NCBI GenBank assembly: GCA_910586835.1
Contig: CAJUJU010000006.1
Location: forward strand, 1-64,000
From: an uncultured Acetatifactor sp.
Lineage (GTDB): Bacteria > Bacillota > Clostridia > Lachnospirales > Lachnospiraceae
DNA length: 64,000 nucleotides
Direction: 5' to 3'
Below are positions 33,914 through 41,490 of the stretch, piece by piece. Each line of letters begins with the position of its first letter. Position 1 is the stretch's first letter. Under the pieces are notes generated by a model. The model made no database searches, was not told the DNA's origin, and saw only the letters and a program-made list of their open reading frames with translations. A program made the translations under genes and the position numbers.

Positions 33914-35311
33914 TCATCCAAGTTCAAAGGATTTCAGCATGGGATTTCCCTGCCCGCGGAAGGTCAGGTACAGCGCGTGGACGCCGTCCTCCACAGCCAC
34001 CGGCGCAGAGTAATCCTCCCAAACATTGGTGTAATCCACCGGGATCTCCGCCAGCACCGGGCCGTCCCAGGCCGTCTTCACCTGGAATACCCCTTTTGCG
34101 TATCCCCTGACCGTGATGGTGATCCTGCCAACACTCTTCATGTCAAAATACTTGAAGCCCGCGGTTGCGGAATCATACAGATTGGCTATGTAGCCCTCCT
34201 CCTGATCGCCGTCCCTGCCATCCTGCATGATCCTGGGGAATCTGTCTCCCCCCACATAAGCCGAGGGCTCATCCGTGAACAGGTTGCAGGCAAGATAAGC
34301 CGGATAAACGCCCTTTCCCGAAAGAGGCCCGCCGTTTAAGCCGCAGGAGGTAAGCTCCGCCTGGGGAATGCTTCCATCCTCCCGGAAACAAAGCTTCTCC
34401 GCACAGCCCTGCCTGCTGTACCAGGTGCCGTTGGTCTGCCTGTGATAAAACACATACCAGTCCTGCCCGATCTCCACGATGCTGCCGTGGTTGTTTGCCC
34501 CGTAAGCAGCAGGCATGTCTCCGGGCTTATAGGTATCAATATGCAGGTCGCAATTGCTGACAATCACCCCGCCGTAGACAAAATCCCCGGTTGGAATCCT
34601 GCTGGTGGCATAGCATAGCTCATGCATCACCTGGGAGGAATAGACAAAATAATAGAGTTCCCCCTTCTTTCGGATGGAGGACGCCTCAAAAAAGGCATGT
34701 CCCTCATATCCTGTCCCCTCACTGTACTCGCAGCCGGGCACCACCGTCACCGGCTCCTCCAGAATGGTGAGCATATCCTTATCCAGAACCGTCACCCTGG
34801 CTCCCGTCCTGGATCTGTCGCCCTTCCCGCAGAAACCTGTATAAAGATAGGTCTTCTCTCCCTCCGTCAGGACCCCGGGATCAAACTGCGGCTCGTCCCC
34901 CGGCCGCTCTCCCAGCCTTGTTCCGTCCTGATAATGTACATATCCGTAAAATTCGTACCTGCCCGCAGGCGCATCGCACACCGCCACCGAGACCACGGAC
35001 ACCTTATCCAGCACATAGTAAAGATAATACCTGCCGTCCGGCCCCACCGTCACATCCGGGGCATAAAGACACATCTTCCCCTCCCTGTTCAGAGGATCCT
35101 CGTTCCTGGGGTAAATCACTCCCTCGCATCGCCAGTCGCCCAGATCGTCCACCGGCGCGGACCAGCACATATAGTCCCCCATACAAAACACATATCCATT
35201 GTAAAAATCATGAGAACCGTACACATAAACTCTCCCGTCAAACACATAGGGCTCCCCGTCCGGAATATACTCCCAGGACGGCAGATAAGGATTATAAGCC
35301 TGTTTCTTCAT
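33914..35311 (-). CDS. Glycoside hydrolase family 43 protein
   Basis: A 465-residue predicted alpha-L-arabinofuranosidase or beta-xylosidase type enzyme. The five-bladed propeller of GH43 is seen in residues 1-320 (PYVFDGRVYVYGSHD at the start with the base Asp, CLYAPDVTVGPDGRYYLYYV, FDPGVLTEGEKTYLYTG, the acid Glu in FFEASSIRKKGELYYFVYSS, and NNHGSIVEIGQDWYVFYHRQ). Residues 335-465 are a beta-sandwich resembling a CBM6-like module (GYIANLYDSATAGFKYFDMK). There is no signal peptide, so it acts on imported oligosaccharides. It stands between two solute-binding lipoprotein genes on the same strand. Confidence 0.85.
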   Translation of the reverse strand: MKKQAYNPYLPSWEYIPDGEPYVFDGRVYVYGSHDFYNGYVFCMGDYMCWSAPVDDLGDWRCEGVIYPRNEDPLNREGKMCLYAPDVTVGPDGRYYLYYVLDKVSVVSVAVCDAPAGRYEFYGYVHYQDGTRLGERPGDEPQFDPGVLTEGEKTYLYTGFCGKGDRSRTGARVTVLDKDMLTILEEPVTVVPGCEYSEGTGYEGHAFFEASSIRKKGELYYFVYSSQVMHELCYATSRIPTGDFVYGGVIVSNCDLHIDTYKPGDMPAAYGANNHGSIVEIGQDWYVFYHRQTNGTWYSRQGCAEKLCFREDGSIPQAELTSCGLNGGPLSGKGVYPAYLACNLFTDEPSAYVGGDRFPRIMQDGRDGDQEEGYIANLYDSATAGFKYFDMKSVGRITITVRGYAKGVFQVKTAWDGPVLAEIPVDYTNVWEDYSAPVAVEDGVHALYLTFRGQGNPMLKSFELG

Positions 35312-35388
35312 CTTCCGCCTCTCCTTTGTTTCGATTTAATCGACTTACCCTGATTGTAACATCTTTTTCTTCGTATGACTACCAATTT

Positions 35389-37743
35389 CTATTTCTCATC
35401 TAAGTACAGCTGAACACGGTTCTGAATCAACGACGCGGCGGCCTCCGCGCTCTTGTCCCCATTAAAGAAAGCGAGGGCTTCCTCCATGACGATACTGCGT
35501 ATCCCGGTTATCGTCCAAGTCTCGGGTGTCCCCCGTTCCACCAGCTCCATATACTCCTGAAGATAGGAGCTTCCGTCCGGCTTTCCCTCCAAAGGTATCA
35601 CATTGTTCCCACCCTGCCGAAATACCGGAGTATCTCCAGCACGCTCTGCCACGCCCTCCGTCAATACATCCCGCCTCACACTGGAAGTACCAAAATCACT
35701 CTGAATCTCCTTGCTCAGAAGATAATTCAAAAAATCCACCGCAATCTCGTAGTGTCCTGTTCCCGCATTTACCGTCGCAAGCTGATAACAGGACACACGG
35801 CTGCCGCAGTTACCCTCCGTTGGATAGCCCACGCACCGATAATCATCCCCACACAGAGCCATGGCACTGCTAAACCCCTTCAAGTCGCCATCCACGGAAA
35901 ATGCCAATGCTTTTCCGGCATCCACTTCCGCACAGCGCTCCTCGTCAGTCATATACTCCCTGCTGCCGGAAGCCTCCCCATACATTTTGCATGTCTCCAG
36001 CAACCTGATAAACTCCGGTGTGTTAAAAAAGCACTGCCCACGTTCCATATCCACCAGGGACGACGTCCCCCCCATATCCAACAAGGCAAGATAGAAGAGC
36101 ATCTGATCCGCCGTCAAACTGTAGGAAACACTGACACACCGGTCACAGGGTTTTCCCTGCCCCTCCCGCTCTTCCATAAGACCCAGCACATCCCGAAAGT
36201 TCCAAGTCTCTTCCTGCCACACCTCCTGCGGCACCAAAAGCGTACTCACACTCACCTGCCTGGCTATCCCGTACAGGCCGTCTTTTATGGTTCCTTGTCT
36301 CAGCACACTCCCGAAAATCTGCTCTTTCAGTTCATCCGGCAGCGCCTCGGATAACTCTGCAAGTACTCCCCTCTCCTGAAGTATCTCCAAATGCTCCCTG
36401 TTCAAAACAAGAATATCCGGCCCGCCTCCTGATGTCATCTGCGCCATTAATCGATTTAAGAGGATTTCTTTATCATCTCCCGGCTCGCAGGCTTCCACCA
36501 TAATCTCCGTTCCCGGATGCTTTCTGGAATACTCAGCAGCGTATTCCTTCATTCCCTCATCCCCCATGAGCTGAAAAACCCTCACTTGGATTGTCTCTGC
36601 CTCCCGGCCCGGCTGCAATTTGTATATACTCGTGCCCCCGCCCTCATGGCAGGCTACAAAAATTTCCCCCTCGGAGCCCTCCAGGATGGCCTCGCAATCC
36701 GTCGCGCTCCAGCCGTTATCCCGGTAAAAACATTCGCAGCTTCCCTCGGCTGCATTCCACCGCATCATCCCGTTATGCCCCAACCACAGAATCTCACCGG
36801 AGGCATTCAGAAACCTGGCCGTCGCAAGCTCTCCTGATCCCCGGTACAGTATTTTTTCGCCCCCTTCGTCAAAGCAGAAGACAGTCAGTGTCTGAGAATC
36901 CGGATCAACACACTCAAAGACAGGGCTGCCATTCGGGAGCCTGGAAGTATAATTGTTTAAACTCTCTGTCCCTCCCGGAGATCCCATCCGAGCCAGAAAC
37001 ATGCCGCCTGTGTCCAACACGCAAATTCCACTTCCTGGGCCGCCGTCTATATAGAAACGCCCTTCCCTGTCTCGGGCAAAACCACAAGTCACACTGCTGT
37101 CCTCCAGCCTTCCGGCCTGCTCCAGCCCCGGAAGCAGATCCACCGCACGCTCGAACCTGCCGTTTTCCGTAAGTTCAAACGCATATGCCTCCGCCGTCCT
37201 TCTGTCTTCCATACGAACGGCAAACAATGTAAGCTTCCCGTCCAACGCATCCAGCCCGGTAAACTCCACATGCCCCCTCTCCACAGCCTCCGCAAAAGCC
37301 GCTGGATCCGCTCCGTCTTCTCCCAGGAGCTTCCCCATATCCGAAAGTTCCAGTTCAATCCTCTCTGCCTGTAAGGATTCAATCCCCACCTCCGTCAGCC
37401 AGTAAGTCCATGCCGTCTGCTCTCCGGTCTCCCGTACGCTTTCCAGAATATAAAATTTCCCGTCGTCAGCTGCGGTCAGGCGTTCTCCCCGCTCTGTCCC
37501 CACATCCGCGCCCAAGACAAGATCGTCCCAGTACCCCGACGCAAACCAGGTCTCTGTGTTATCCTCTATCTCCCCATATGCCTTCCACTCTCCTGCGGAC
37601 AGGTCGCAGGTTTTCCTCTGTCCTGCCTGAGACATGCTTTCCTTCTGCCCTTCTCCTTCCGTGCCGCAGCCGCCTGCCCCAAAAGACAACACGGCAAGCA
37701 ATCCCCAGACTAAAACCCTCGTTGTTCCGATTTCTTTCTTCAT
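35389..37743 (-). CDS. Two-domain lipoprotein with C-terminal solute-binding domain (paralogue)
   Basis: A 784-residue lipoprotein. The ATG at 37743 follows GGAGGG and gives a clean lipoprotein signal MKKEIGTTRVLVWGLLAVL ending AGGCGTEG. Residues 60-400 are beta-rich; residues about 405-784 form a solute-binding domain (VRVFQLMGDEGMKEYAAEYS, then GGGPDILVLNREHLEIL, AVDFLNYLLSKE). The C-terminus (QNRVQLYLDEK) matches the paralogue at 31579. It is separated from the GH43 gene by 77 bases. Ligand unknown; the GH43 neighbour hints at an arabinose- or xylose-containing glycan. Confidence 0.78.
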   Translation of the reverse strand: MKKEIGTTRVLVWGLLAVLSFGAGGCGTEGEGQKESMSQAGQRKTCDLSAGEWKAYGEIEDNTETWFASGYWDDLVLGADVGTERGERLTAADDGKFYILESVRETGEQTAWTYWLTEVGIESLQAERIELELSDMGKLLGEDGADPAAFAEAVERGHVEFTGLDALDGKLTLFAVRMEDRRTAEAYAFELTENGRFERAVDLLPGLEQAGRLEDSSVTCGFARDREGRFYIDGGPGSGICVLDTGGMFLARMGSPGGTESLNNYTSRLPNGSPVFECVDPDSQTLTVFCFDEGGEKILYRGSGELATARFLNASGEILWLGHNGMMRWNAAEGSCECFYRDNGWSATDCEAILEGSEGEIFVACHEGGGTSIYKLQPGREAETIQVRVFQLMGDEGMKEYAAEYSRKHPGTEIMVEACEPGDDKEILLNRLMAQMTSGGGPDILVLNREHLEILQERGVLAELSEALPDELKEQIFGSVLRQGTIKDGLYGIARQVSVSTLLVPQEVWQEETWNFRDVLGLMEEREGQGKPCDRCVSVSYSLTADQMLFYLALLDMGGTSSLVDMERGQCFFNTPEFIRLLETCKMYGEASGSREYMTDEERCAEVDAGKALAFSVDGDLKGFSSAMALCGDDYRCVGYPTEGNCGSRVSCYQLATVNAGTGHYEIAVDFLNYLLSKEIQSDFGTSSVRRDVLTEGVAERAGDTPVFRQGGNNVIPLEGKPDGSSYLQEYMELVERGTPETWTITGIRSIVMEEALAFFNGDKSAEAAASLIQNRVQLYLDEK

Positions 37744-37892
37744 AAAATATTTCCCTCCGCCGCTAAAAACCGGTGACACCATTATCATTATAGACATATG
37801 CCCACCAAAGAACACAAAAATAGCACAAGCCATCTCAATATAGAAATGAGAAGAACTTATGCTATTTTAGATTTATTTCATTGAAAATATCG

Positions 37893-38201
37893 TTACTTAC
37901 ACAAATTATTCTGTGAAAAGCAATGTTTATTACTGTGTGTTTCCGAACACTTTCTCGTTTCCGTGCGGAGCACCGCGTTACACCCGGCACACCTTATTGT
38001 ATGCGGCCCGGACACAGCAGTAATCGTGCAGTACGATGTATAGCCGTTCGGTTCTGTGACCACATGAAATCCCTGCTCTCCTCTTACATAACCACATGTG
38101 GAAGTAGTATTCTGGCTATAACAATCTGCCGTCTTATCACATGCATATGTGATCTTGGAAAATCCTACACTCACCATTCCCGCAACAAGAAACACCGCCA
38201 T
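37893..38201 (-). CDS. Small cysteine-rich secreted protein, possibly frameshifted at the start
   Basis: A 102-residue protein: hydrophobic N-terminus MAVFLVAGMVSVGFSKITYA (a signal peptide ending at ITYA) and a mature part of about 82 residues with ten cysteines, including RCAGCNAVLRTETRKC, and a Lys C-terminus. No family recognised. In another frame an ATG at 38221 begins MKYIKNVW; adding one base near 38205 would join it to MAVFLV and give a textbook signal peptide, so a frameshift (true or sequencing) is plausible. The gene is more AT-rich than its neighbours and stands alone, which suggests recent acquisition. It has an unusually strong promoter but no clear Shine-Dalgarno. Confidence 0.6.
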   Translation of the reverse strand: MAVFLVAGMVSVGFSKITYACDKTADCYSQNTTSTCGYVRGEQGFHVVTEPNGYTSYCTITAVSGPHTIRCAGCNAVLRTETRKCSETHSNKHCFSQNNLCK

Positions 38202-38250
38202 ACATTTTTAATATACTTCATTATCTATACCAGCTTGGAATTATGATTCA

Positions 38251-38279
38251 ATTATACTGTATGTTCTTGCGCATGTCAA
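38251..38279 (-). promoter_or_regulatory. Perfect consensus SigA promoter before the cysteine-rich gene
   Basis: TTGACA, exactly 17 bases, TATAAT on the minus strand; predicted start near 38244, about 23 bases before the ATG at 38221. Confidence 0.8.
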
Positions 38280-38427
38280 TAAGTATTGTTGTAAACCTTG
38301 ATTGTAAAAGCACATCTTAAATTTCCCGAAAAACTGCTCTCAGATCTGATACAAGAAAACTGATTCCCATACGCGCCATAAACCGTTTAATCAACACCAT
38401 ATCGTATCCGGGAATATATTTTGCTCC

Positions 38428-38456
38428 TTTACCAAACCCGGCATCCCTGATAAAAT
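38428..38456 (+). promoter_or_regulatory. Probable promoter of the lipid kinase gene
   Basis: TTTACC-N17-TAAAAT on the plus strand, about 30 bases before the ATG at 38487. Apart from this and the promoter at 38251 I see nothing in the gap 38222-38486. Confidence 0.4.
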
Positions 38457-38486
38457 AGAAAGAAAACACAGAAGAAGAGGTGTGCC

Positions 38487-39413
38487 ATGTATCATATCAT
38501 CATCAATCCGGCCTCCCGTTCCGGCAAGGGCATGAAAATCTGGAAGGAACAGATAGAGCCTGCTCTCCTGCGTGGAAGCGTCTCCTACCAGCCTCACTTT
38601 TCCAGACAGGCCGGAGATGTGTCCAGAATCGCCGGAAAAATCTCGGCGTCTGCGGAAACTCCGGTGAAGCTCATCCTCCTGGGCGGCGACGGCACCGTAA
38701 ACGAGGCCCTGCAGGGCATATCCGATCCTTCCAGAGTAATTCTCGGCTACATCCCCACCGGTTCCAGCAATGACCTGGCGAGAGATCTCGGCATTCCGGC
38801 AGACCCCACCGCCGCCCTGGATATGATCCTGCACTCCGGAAAATGCCGCCCTCTGGATCTGGGAACGGTTCATTACTCCGACGGCCAGAAGAGACGTTTC
38901 GCCGTCAGCTGCGGCATCGGCTTTGACGCCGCCGTCTGCGAGGAGGCGCTGCGTTCCAGAGTCAAAAAGATCCTGAACAAGCTGGGCCTGGGCAAGCTGA
39001 CCTACCTTGGCATTGCCTTAAAGCAGTTGTTTGCCGCAAAACCCATATCGGCAAAGCTGATACTGGACGACGGTGCTCCCATCGACATGGGCAATATCCT
39101 GTTCACCGCCTGCATGCTCCACCGCTTCGAGGGCGGCGGTTTCATGTTCTGCCCCGACGCGGACGCACAGGACGGTATTCTGAATCTGTGTGCCGCCGGC
39201 GACCTTTCCAAGGCACTGCTGCTCTTTGCGCTGCCCACCGCCTTCAGCGGAAAACACTACCGCTTCCGGGGAATCACTCCCTACCAGGCAAAGAAGGTTA
39301 TCATCGAAACCTCCGCTCCCCTGTGGGTACATACCGACGGCGAAGTCACCCGAAAAAGCAGCCGCATCACCGTGACCTGCGAGCAGAAAGCCATGCAGAT
39401 CATCTGTCCCTGA
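38487..39413 (+). CDS. Diacylglycerol kinase family lipid kinase
   Basis: A 308-residue member of the DgkB/YegS family, which phosphorylates diacylglycerol or a similar lipid. Motifs: IINPASRSGKGM at the start, the catalytic GGDGTVNEALQGI, YIPTGSSNDLARDLGIP, and AVSCGIGFDAAVCE; the C-terminal beta domain ends with VHTDGEV. AGAGG precedes the ATG. A PAP2 phosphatase gene follows on the same strand with its own promoter, so the two may act on the same phospholipid pool. Confidence 0.9.
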   Translation: MYHIIINPASRSGKGMKIWKEQIEPALLRGSVSYQPHFSRQAGDVSRIAGKISASAETPVKLILLGGDGTVNEALQGISDPSRVILGYIPTGSSNDLARDLGIPADPTAALDMILHSGKCRPLDLGTVHYSDGQKRRFAVSCGIGFDAAVCEEALRSRVKKILNKLGLGKLTYLGIALKQLFAAKPISAKLILDDGAPIDMGNILFTACMLHRFEGGGFMFCPDADAQDGILNLCAAGDLSKALLLFALPTAFSGKHYRFRGITPYQAKKVIIETSAPLWVHTDGEVTRKSSRITVTCEQKAMQIICP

Positions 39414-39437
39414 CACACCCTGCCAAACCTAAATTTT

Positions 39438-39457
39438 TTCTTAAGAATGCTTAAGAA
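39438..39457. repeat. Palindrome upstream of the PAP2 gene
   Basis: TTCTTAAG, four bases, CTTAAGAA: a perfect inverted repeat just upstream of the -35 box at 39471. Without a T-run after it, it is more likely an operator than a terminator. Confidence 0.4.
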
Positions 39458-39470
39458 CCCCCAAAAAGCA

Positions 39471-39498
39471 TTGCAATTTCGTTTTTTTGGACTATACT
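39471..39498 (+). promoter_or_regulatory. Probable promoter of the PAP2 phosphatase gene
   Basis: TTGCAA and TATACT with a 16-base spacer on the plus strand. Confidence 0.45.
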
Positions 39499-39583
39499 GA
39501 AAACTGGTTGGGACATTCCGGCCGGACACAGGACAAAAAGTATTGGGCTGCTTCTGCCGCCCGGAAAAGGTGTGGGTTCTTTC

Positions 39584-40273
39584 ATGGAAAAGCTGAAAGC
39601 ATTTTTTGTTAAATACAGGCACGGGATTCCCCTGCTGATCTATCTGGCAATTTATCTTGCCTGGTTTGCCTGGCTGGAACAGACAAATGTAAGAAACTAT
39701 AAGGTGATTCATGTGGCTATGGATGACTACATTCCTTTCTGCGAGGTTTTCATCATCCCCTATCTGCTGTGGTTCGCCTATGTATCCATCGTAGTGGTTT
39801 ATCTGTTTTTTAAGAATAAGCAGGATTATTATAAAACCTGTGCGTTTCTCTTCACAGGTATGACAGTTTTCCTGATTATCTCCACGCTGTGGCCCAACGG
39901 TCATCACCTGCGACCCGATGTCCTGCCCAGGGATAACTGCTTCACCTGGCTTGTGGAGGGACTGTGGGCGGTGGATACCCCCACAAACCTGTGGCCCAGC
40001 ATTCATGTATTTAACTCCATGGGCGCACATTTTGCAGTGATGCAGAGCAGGGATCTTGCCGCCACAAAATGGGGGGGGCGCCTGAAAGTGGTCTCCGGCA
40101 TCCTGGCCGTATCCATTATTCTGTCTACCGTCTTCCTCAAGCAGCACTCCATGTTTGATGTTGCCACAGGCCTTCTGATGGGCTCCGTCATGTATGTGCT
40201 TGTCTACAAAAGGGAATTTCTGCTTGCGGGCAGACCCGAAAAAAAGAATCGCAGAACGCCTCAGGCCAGCTGA
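39584..40273 (+). CDS. PAP2-superfamily membrane phosphatase
   Basis: A 229-residue membrane protein with about six hydrophobic segments. The PAP2 signature is degenerate but visible: LWPNGHHLRPDVLPRDN, then PSIHVFNSMGAHFAVM (the PSxH motif), and the last part LKQHSMFDVATGLLMG (SxxxxxHxxxD-like). Homologues hydrolyse phosphatidate, undecaprenyl pyrophosphate or inositol phospholipid; the substrate is not determined here. ATG 39584 is chosen; a GTG four codons upstream is possible. The stop lies inside its terminator hairpin. Confidence 0.82.
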   Translation: MEKLKAFFVKYRHGIPLLIYLAIYLAWFAWLEQTNVRNYKVIHVAMDDYIPFCEVFIIPYLLWFAYVSIVVVYLFFKNKQDYYKTCAFLFTGMTVFLIISTLWPNGHHLRPDVLPRDNCFTWLVEGLWAVDTPTNLWPSIHVFNSMGAHFAVMQSRDLAATKWGGRLKVVSGILAVSIILSTVFLKQHSMFDVATGLLMGSVMYVLVYKREFLLAGRPEKKNRRTPQAS

Positions 40274-40290
40274 CCTGAGGCGTTCTTTTT
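40254..40290 (+). terminator. Terminator of the PAP2 gene
   Basis: A perfect 12-bp stem (40254-40265 with 40274-40285) followed by TTTTT; the gene's TGA is in the loop. Confidence 0.9.
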
Positions 40291-40310
40291 GATTTATTCT
40301 TCAGACTTTC

Positions 40311-41339
40311 TCAATTGAATTTGAATACCTTTTGCGCGATCCGGTATCCTCCCAGGGAGATCTTCCTCCCGCCCCGGCCCGGCAGATTCATGGCTTCCCC
40401 CAGCACGCCGTGGCGCAGCCGTCTGTACAGCTTTCTGTCCTTTTCCTTCAAATACTTCCACAGCTCTGCCTTCTTTTCCAGATTTTCCTCCGTTCCCGAG
40501 CGGATCAGCAGGATGGAAGAAACCGTGGTGATGATTTCCAGATAATTTTTCATATACTGATACAGGCGCTTCTTTTTAACCAGTTCGTTCCTCTTCTCCG
40601 ACAGATAGTCGATCATCAGCCTGTTGACCTTCAGCTGCTGGTCGATACGGGAAATCATAATATCCTCGTTGACGGACTGATCCGCCCTGCCGATATAGTA
40701 GCGATAAAAATTCACGTCCAGATAATACATATATTTTACAGCGGGAAGGGGCTCAAACACATACAGATTATCCACATAGAAGGTGTGCTCGGGAAGCCGG
40801 AGACCGCAGTCCCTCAAAAGCCTGGTTCTGAAGATGACGGAATGCATCAGGATGTAATGCCCCCTCTGAAAGTGATGACAGTCCTCCCAGGTAAAAAGCG
40901 TACCTGTGGGGAGACTGCGACGATACTGAATCACCTTCTTCTTTTTTTCGCCTTCCTTTTCGTACACATAATTACAAATCAGCATATCCAGCGCAGTGGC
41001 TCCCCCTGCCAGTCCCCGCAGAGTATCCAGCACCTGAAGATATGCCTCCTTCTTCACCCAGTCGTCACTGTCAACCACTTTAAAATAGAGTCCGGTGGCG
41101 TTGTCGATTCCTGCGTTCACGGCGGAGCCGTGGCCGCCGTTTGCCTTGTGCACCGCCTTGACAATGGTGGGATACTTTGCCGCGTACTCGTCCGCAATCT
41201 CCGCAGTCCTGTCACCGGTAGAACCGTCGTCCACCACAATGATCTCCACGTCCTCTCCTCCCACCAGCAGAGAATCGATGCATTTACACATATAACGTTC
41301 CGAGTTATAGCATGGCACGGCAATTGACAAAAGCTTCAC
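40311..41339 (-). CDS. Glycosyltransferase family 2
   Basis: A 342-residue GT-A enzyme: MKLLSIAVPCYNSERYMCKC at the start (nucleotide-sugar binding), EIIVVDDGSTGDRT, NGGHGSAVNAGID and the metal-binding VVDSDDWV. The C-terminal half is helical and basic, without membrane segments, so it is a soluble or peripheral enzyme of cell-wall or capsule glycan synthesis. It starts with GTG after AGAGGGGG. Acceptor unknown; no polysaccharide cluster surrounds it. Confidence 0.88.
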   Translation of the reverse strand: MKLLSIAVPCYNSERYMCKCIDSLLVGGEDVEIIVVDDGSTGDRTAEIADEYAAKYPTIVKAVHKANGGHGSAVNAGIDNATGLYFKVVDSDDWVKKEAYLQVLDTLRGLAGGATALDMLICNYVYEKEGEKKKKVIQYRRSLPTGTLFTWEDCHHFQRGHYILMHSVIFRTRLLRDCGLRLPEHTFYVDNLYVFEPLPAVKYMYYLDVNFYRYYIGRADQSVNEDIMISRIDQQLKVNRLMIDYLSEKRNELVKKKRLYQYMKNYLEIITTVSSILLIRSGTEENLEKKAELWKYLKEKDRKLYRRLRHGVLGEAMNLPGRGGRKISLGGYRIAQKVFKFN

Positions 41340-41396
41340 TGATATACCCCCTCTGCCCGCCCCTGGCAGGCATTTCTTTTTTTATTCTATCGGAAA

Positions 41397-41486
41397 GTGC
41401 CGCCTGCGGCACTCTTTTAGTTTGCAGGAAACTGCGTCCAGCCGGGGAAGAATGCGAAGCATTCTTCGAAGTGCCGCCTGCGGCAC
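41397..41486. repeat. Twin GC hairpins plus a third hairpin between the glycosyltransferase and MutY genes
   Basis: The identical 16-base palindrome GTGCCGCCTGCGGCAC occurs at 41397-41412 and 41471-41486, each followed by a T-rich run on the plus strand, and a 9-bp hairpin (GAAGAATGC with GCATTCTTC) lies at 41447-41467. No plus-strand gene needs a terminator here. They may be a local repeat family or bidirectional terminators of the SfsA-MutY gene. Confidence 0.7.
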
Positions 41487-41490
41487 TTTT

